A DNA stretch of 11,275 bases from Chryseobacterium gleum. Lineage in GTDB: Bacteria; Bacteroidota; Bacteroidia; Flavobacteriales_D; Sanyastnellaceae. The notes beneath the pieces are model-generated. The model was given only the letters and a program-made list of their open reading frames with translations, had not been told where the DNA came from and did no database searches. Below are positions 8,017 to 11,275 of this stretch, piece after piece. The DNA lies in the NCBI GenBank assembly GCA_945897395.1, contig CAMDFE010000026.1, forward strand, positions 1-11,275. The letters run 5' to 3'. A program made the position numbers and the translations under genes. Position 1 is the stretch's first letter, and the number at the start of each line of letters is the position of its first letter.

Positions 8017-8403
8017 TTAATTAATCTCTAACTTTCGATAAGCACGGGCAAGAGCTATCCATGAAGCAACAAAAAACAGCCCGCCAATTGGCGTTATAGG
8101 TCCTGCTATTTTCTCAACCACTTCATTCAAATAAGCAGAAAAAGCCAAGAGATATAACGAACCTGAAAAACAAATTATCCCAGCTAAAAATAAAATTGTG
8201 ACCCGCCTCAAACTAACTGAATCTTTGAGTAGCAATGCACTGAACAAGATTCCAAAAGAATGAATGACTTGATAGTACACCCCTTTATTGAAGATCTCAA
8301 TACTGTGCTCATCCAAAATATTTTTCAACCCGTGCGCAGCAAATGCTCCTAAAACAATCGCCAATGACATTAATAGAGCGCCTAGAGTAATCGAGTTCTT
8401 CAT
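8017..8403 (-). CDS. DUF423 family small inner-membrane protein
   Basis: A 128-residue integral membrane protein with four predicted hydrophobic helices, at about residues 5-24, 46-60, 67-90 and 100-120. Family motifs are clear: GAFAAHGLK (19-27), GVYYQVIHSFGILF (41-54), CFSGSLYLLAFSA (78-90) and ITPIGGLFFVASW (103-115). DUF423 proteins (YwdK/YgdD-like) are widespread but have no established function. The start chosen is the ATG at 8403, because MKNSITLGAL aligns with the family N-terminus. The frame extends upstream to 8511, but those 36 extra residues are not family-like and would run through the signal-peptide codons of the divergent gene. The gene lies 56 bp upstream of the peroxiredoxin start on the same strand. 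I found no good TAnnTTTG promoter for it. Confidence 0.92.
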   Translation of the reverse strand: MKNSITLGALLMSLAIVLGAFAAHGLKNILDEHSIEIFNKGVYYQVIHSFGILFSALLLKDSVSLRRVTILFLAGIICFSGSLYLLAFSAYLNEVVEKIAGPITPIGGLFFVASWIALARAYRKLEIN

Positions 8404-8446
8404 TTTTCGTATATTTAAAGAAGGAATTAAAAATCTCGTGGCGAAA

Positions 8447-11275
8447 TTGCGATGTATTTTTACATTTCCAACTAAAATAAAGGCCATAAGAAAACTAATT
8501 TCCATATTCATTCTAACGATTTGCCTTGGGACACTTCACGCCCAAAAGCCGATTGACGAAAAAACATTAGCCGCCGAGGCGAATGTGTTTTTTGAGGAAG
8601 GAAATTACGTGCAAGCCTACGCCGTGTATTCGCAATTGGTGTCGCTATACGGAAGCAATCCCTTGTATGCCTTCCGTTTTGGTGCCGCGGGCATTTATGC
8701 CACGACAGATCGCGACAATTCTATTTTCTTCATGAAAGACGGGGTTCGAAGAGGCTATACCGAACCTGAAACTCATTATTACTTGGCGCGAGCTTACCAC
8801 TTAAGCTACAATTTCAAAGAAGCCTTGGTTGAATATGAGAAATTCCAAACCTCGGCAGAAAAAAAACAACTCGCCAAATCTGATTGCAAAGCACAAAAGC
8901 TCTCTGCAGAGTCTGGATTGAACCTTATGAACAGCATTAAGGATGTTCAAGTACTTGAAAAAACAGAGGCGGAAAAATCGAGTTTTTACCGATACATGAA
9001 CATTGACGCCTCGATCGGTAAAATTATCTCTACACCGAACGAATTGCTTTCGAAACTGGATTTAAAGTCGAAAGAAGAACATGTTTTCTTCCTTCCATCT
9101 AACGGAAAGAAAATTTTCTTTTCGAGCAAAGGAAAAGACGGCTTAACAGGGAAAGATATCTACATGACCTCACGTTTGAACGGAGCGTTCACTTCACCCG
9201 TTAAGTTGAAAGGCACAGTTAATACTGAGTTCGATGAGGACTTCGCATTTATGCATCCAAACGGAAGCACACTCTATTTTGCTTCGAAGGGACATGGAAG
9301 TATGGGAGGTTACGATATTTTCCGATGTGATTGGGATACAAGCATCAATGATTTTGGTCCGGCCATTAACATGGACTTCGCTATTAATACTCCCGACGAC
9401 GATTTATTCTTCATCACCGACTCTCTAAACACGACAGCTTATTTCGCAAGTAGCCGTTTAACTTCTCCAGACAAACTCTACGTCTATCGCGTTTTCGTAA
9501 ATGGAATACCCATGAACATCACCTACCTCAAAGGTGAGTTCATTTCTCGAGTTGATGTTAATCAAACGGAAGCAAAGATTCAGGTGTTCGATGATTTAAC
9601 GAATCGAAAAATCATGGACACGCAAGCCCGCGAGTCGAATGGACAGTACCTACTTTTCATTCCGACAGCAGGAAACTACACATACAAGATTCAACCTCCG
9701 GGAAGTCCTCAAGTGCACGAAGTACTCGTCAAAATTCCGCCGTCCGAAGGTTCTCGGGTGTTCCGTCAGGAAATCGTTTACACCAAATTAGACGGTCGTG
9801 AGAAAGTGGAAGTGAAGAATTATTGGAACGACCCGTTGAATGACAATGTAGAAGATCTTCAGCGTCAGATGCTTTTGGCTAAATCGCAACTCGACGTGAA
9901 TGCAACTGCGGATCAAGCCAATGCTATTGCTTACAATACCAGTAATTCGAATTCAACGGGAACTAACACCACTGAAATTACTCCAGTTACACAGCGCATT
10001 GAAATAGACACGGTGCTTTCCTCTCAAGAAAAAACCATTGCAGCGTTAAAACGAGAAATTGCACTCGCCGAACAAATTTCTAAATCGCTTCTTCAATATG
10101 TGCAACAAACGCTTTCCGAAACAGATGAAGCGTATGAAGAATTTCAAAATGTTCGTTTTGAAAAACCGGAATCATTAGCTGATAGCGCGAGGCTCGTAGA
10201 CGTTCAAAATAAAATGACAGAAACGCAAAACCGCAGCGTTGCTGCTATTGCGGCTTACGACATTTCAAAAAATAGAGAAAAAGAGCTGAATGAAAAACTG
10301 AACAATGTCCAAAATATTAATTCGGAAATCAAAAAATCACTCGCCGAAAAAGACTCTCCCATGGCCGCATACTTAGTCAATGACTATGTCGCTAAAAACC
10401 CGAAAAGTGAACAAGGAGTTGCTACTGAAACAGAAATATCGTGGAAATCGCAAGATGCTAAAGTCAAAGTAAATAATTTAAAAGCTCAGCGCGACGACAC
10501 GCAATTAAGGATTAATACCAAGTCGAAAGAAATTGAAGACATTGAAGATAAATCAAATGAATTGATCAAACAAATGTCTGCCGCTAAAAAGAAAAAAGAC
10601 ATTGAGCGCTTGGGTAATGAACTCGGTGCGCTTGAAACTGAATACAACGCAGTTCAAGAAGAAATTGAGGCTGAAAAGGAAAATCTTCGTGTCCGAGAAC
10701 TCGCTCTTGCAGAATCTGCAACATTATTGAAACTGCTTCAAGACCTTGAGAACGAAAAGCAACCTCAAGTAAAACCGGAATTCAAAAACTTAACCAACAC
10801 TGTAAATGTAGAGTCGTTGAGAACTGAAGTTAACGAATCGAAAAACCGTGTCTCTACCGCCTTAGAAAATTCACATTACGAGAATCCAACTTACAACAAC
10901 GCTAGTTCCAACAACGCTAGTTCCGACAACGCCAGTTCAAACAACGCCAGTTCAAACAACGCTAGTTCCAACAACGATAGTTCCGACAACGCTAGTTCCG
11001 ACAACGCTAGTTCAAACAACGCTAGTTCTAACAACGCTAGTTCTAACAACGATAGTTCTAACAACGCCAGTTCAAACAACGCTAGTTCTAACAACGCTAG
11101 TTCAAACAACGCCAGTTCTAACAACGCCAGTTCTAACAACGCTAGTTCAAACAACGCCAGTTCAAACAACGCCAGTTCAAACACCGATAGTTCCGACAAC
11201 GCTAGTTCTAACAACGCCAGTTCTAACAACGCCAATTCTAACAACGCTAGTTCTAACAACGCAAGTTCAAACAAC
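8447..11275 (+). CDS. TPR / PD40 beta-propeller envelope protein with long coiled coil and Asn-Ser-rich repeat tail (3' end outside window)
   Basis: At least 943 residues counted from TTG 8447, still open at the window edge. A signal peptide (core RKLISIFILTICLGTLHAQ, 8489-8545) indicates export. Residues about 37-143 hold TPR-like helix pairs (FFEEGNYVQAYAVYSQL; YYLARAYHLSYNFKEALVEY). Residues about 211-337 are PD40/WD40-like propeller units (GKDIYMTSRLNGAFTSPVKL; GSTLYFASKGHGSMGGYDIF). Residues about 356-462 look like a small beta domain, perhaps carboxypeptidase-regulatory-like. Residues about 467-782 are a charged coiled coil. From 817 a pentapeptide array begins. TPR-PD40 proteins of Bacteroidota often end in an OmpA-type peptidoglycan-binding domain and accompany T9SS or gliding machinery; whether this one does is beyond the window. 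The start is uncertain: no ATG occurs in frame before the signal peptide. GTG 8438, TTG 8447 and ATA 8477 are candidates, and the last gives the tidiest signal peptide. Confidence 0.85.
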   Translation, partial: MRCIFTFPTKIKAIRKLISIFILTICLGTLHAQKPIDEKTLAAEANVFFEEGNYVQAYAVYSQLVSLYGSNPLYAFRFGAAGIYATTDRDNSIFFMKDGVRRGYTEPETHYYLARAYHLSYNFKEALVEYEKFQTSAEKKQLAKSDCKAQKLSAESGLNLMNSIKDVQVLEKTEAEKSSFYRYMNIDASIGKIISTPNELLSKLDLKSKEEHVFFLPSNGKKIFFSSKGKDGLTGKDIYMTSRLNGAFTSPVKLKGTVNTEFDEDFAFMHPNGSTLYFASKGHGSMGGYDIFRCDWDTSINDFGPAINMDFAINTPDDDLFFITDSLNTTAYFASSRLTSPDKLYVYRVFVNGIPMNITYLKGEFISRVDVNQTEAKIQVFDDLTNRKIMDTQARESNGQYLLFIPTAGNYTYKIQPPGSPQVHEVLVKIPPSEGSRVFRQEIVYTKLDGREKVEVKNYWNDPLNDNVEDLQRQMLLAKSQLDVNATADQANAIAYNTSNSNSTGTNTTEITPVTQRIEIDTVLSSQEKTIAALKREIALAEQISKSLLQYVQQTLSETDEAYEEFQNVRFEKPESLADSARLVDVQNKMTETQNRSVAAIAAYDISKNREKELNEKLNNVQNINSEIKKSLAEKDSPMAAYLVNDYVAKNPKSEQGVATETEISWKSQDAKVKVNNLKAQRDDTQLRINTKSKEIEDIEDKSNELIKQMSAAKKKKDIERLGNELGALETEYNAVQEEIEAEKENLRVRELALAESATLLKLLQDLENEKQPQVKPEFKNLTNTVNVESLRTEVNESKNRVSTALENSHYENPTYNNASSNNASSDNASSNNASSNNASSNNDSSDNASSDNASSNNASSNNASSNNDSSNNASSNNASSNNASSNNASSNNASSNNASSNNASSNNASSNTDSSDNASSNNASSNNANSNNASSNNASSNN
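10895..11275 (+). repeat. 15-bp tandem array, at least 25 copies, coding for the pentapeptide Asn-Asn-Ala-Ser-Ser
   Basis: Twenty-five complete 15-bp units plus 6 nt of a twenty-sixth lie head to tail in frame, and the array continues past the window. The consensus is AACAACGCTAGTTCN. Units differ mainly at third codon positions (GCT/GCC, TCT/TCA/TCC). Amino-acid changes are few: Asn to Asp at the first position (units 3, 7, 8, 21), Ala to Asp (units 6, 11, 20), Asn to Thr (unit 20) and Ser to Asn (unit 23). The product should be a hydrophilic, disordered linker or stalk. The first Ser is always AGT and the second always TCN, so the DNA repeat is preserved as well as the peptide. Confidence 0.97.

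Noticed and set aside
8452..8475. Seven-codon ATG frame (MYFYISN) overlapping the start region of the TPR-PD40 gene
   Set aside because: It could be a leader peptide, but it is very short, has no attenuator hairpin and is easily chance in AT-rich DNA.
8404..8511. Upstream extension of the DUF423 gene to an earlier start
   Set aside because: The added 36 residues are unlike the family N-terminus and would overlap the signal-peptide codons of the divergent gene; MKNSITLGAL at 8403 fits the family.
10891..11274. Long minus-strand open frame of Leu-Glu-Leu-Ala-Leu repeats
   Set aside because: It is the antisense shadow of the 15-bp array: a stop-free unit repeated stays open. The plus-strand frame continues a real protein with signal peptide and domains. 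The other open plus frame (Thr-Thr-Leu-Val-Pro) is rejected likewise.
10895..11275. CRISPR array or intergenic satellite
   Set aside because: Units are contiguous 15-bp coding repeats without unique spacers and lie in frame inside a gene.

Overview
The window looks like chromosomal DNA from a member of the Bacteroidota, probably a marine or freshwater Flavobacteriia-type organism; the rank below phylum is inference. Three things support this: secreted proteins with type IX secretion system (T9SS) C-terminal sorting domains of both type A and type B, a SprB-like repeat, and candidate promoters of the Bacteroidota TAnnTTTG type. The DNA is AT-rich and gene-dense. I see no tRNA, rRNA, CRISPR array or insertion sequence.

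Layout: the left edge carries the last ~217 codons of a TonB-dependent outer-membrane receptor on the plus strand (to 652). Facing it are five minus-strand genes, read right to left: a small DUF423 membrane protein (8403-8017), a typical 2-Cys peroxiredoxin (7960-7328) ending in a strong hairpin terminator (7309-7283), a 1348-residue secreted Asp-box (BNR) propeller protein with a type A sorting domain (7246-3200), a 548-residue secreted Ig/SprB-repeat protein with a diverged type B (CHU_C) sorting domain (3166-1520), and a diacylglycerol-kinase-family lipid kinase (1523-630). The last two overlap by ATGA and are probably translationally coupled. The kinase also overlaps the 3' end of the TonB receptor by 23 bp in convergent orientation.

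Divergent from the DUF423 gene, a long plus-strand gene starts near 8447 and runs off the right edge. It encodes a signal peptide, TPR helices, a PD40 beta-propeller, a probable small beta domain, a long charged coiled coil, and then at least 25 tandem copies of a 15-bp unit coding for an Asn-Asn-Ala-Ser-Ser pentapeptide. Its start is unusual: no in-frame ATG precedes the signal peptide.

Functional reading: most of the window is cell-envelope and surface biology (nutrient uptake receptor, T9SS cargo, envelope scaffold-like protein, lipid kinase), with a peroxide-defence enzyme as a separate unit. Every family here is recognisable. The points most worth a second look are the pentapeptide array, the non-ATG start of its gene, the 21-bp palindrome over the peroxiredoxin promoter, and the coupling of a T9SS type B protein to a lipid kinase. 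I did not find a convincing new multi-gene system.
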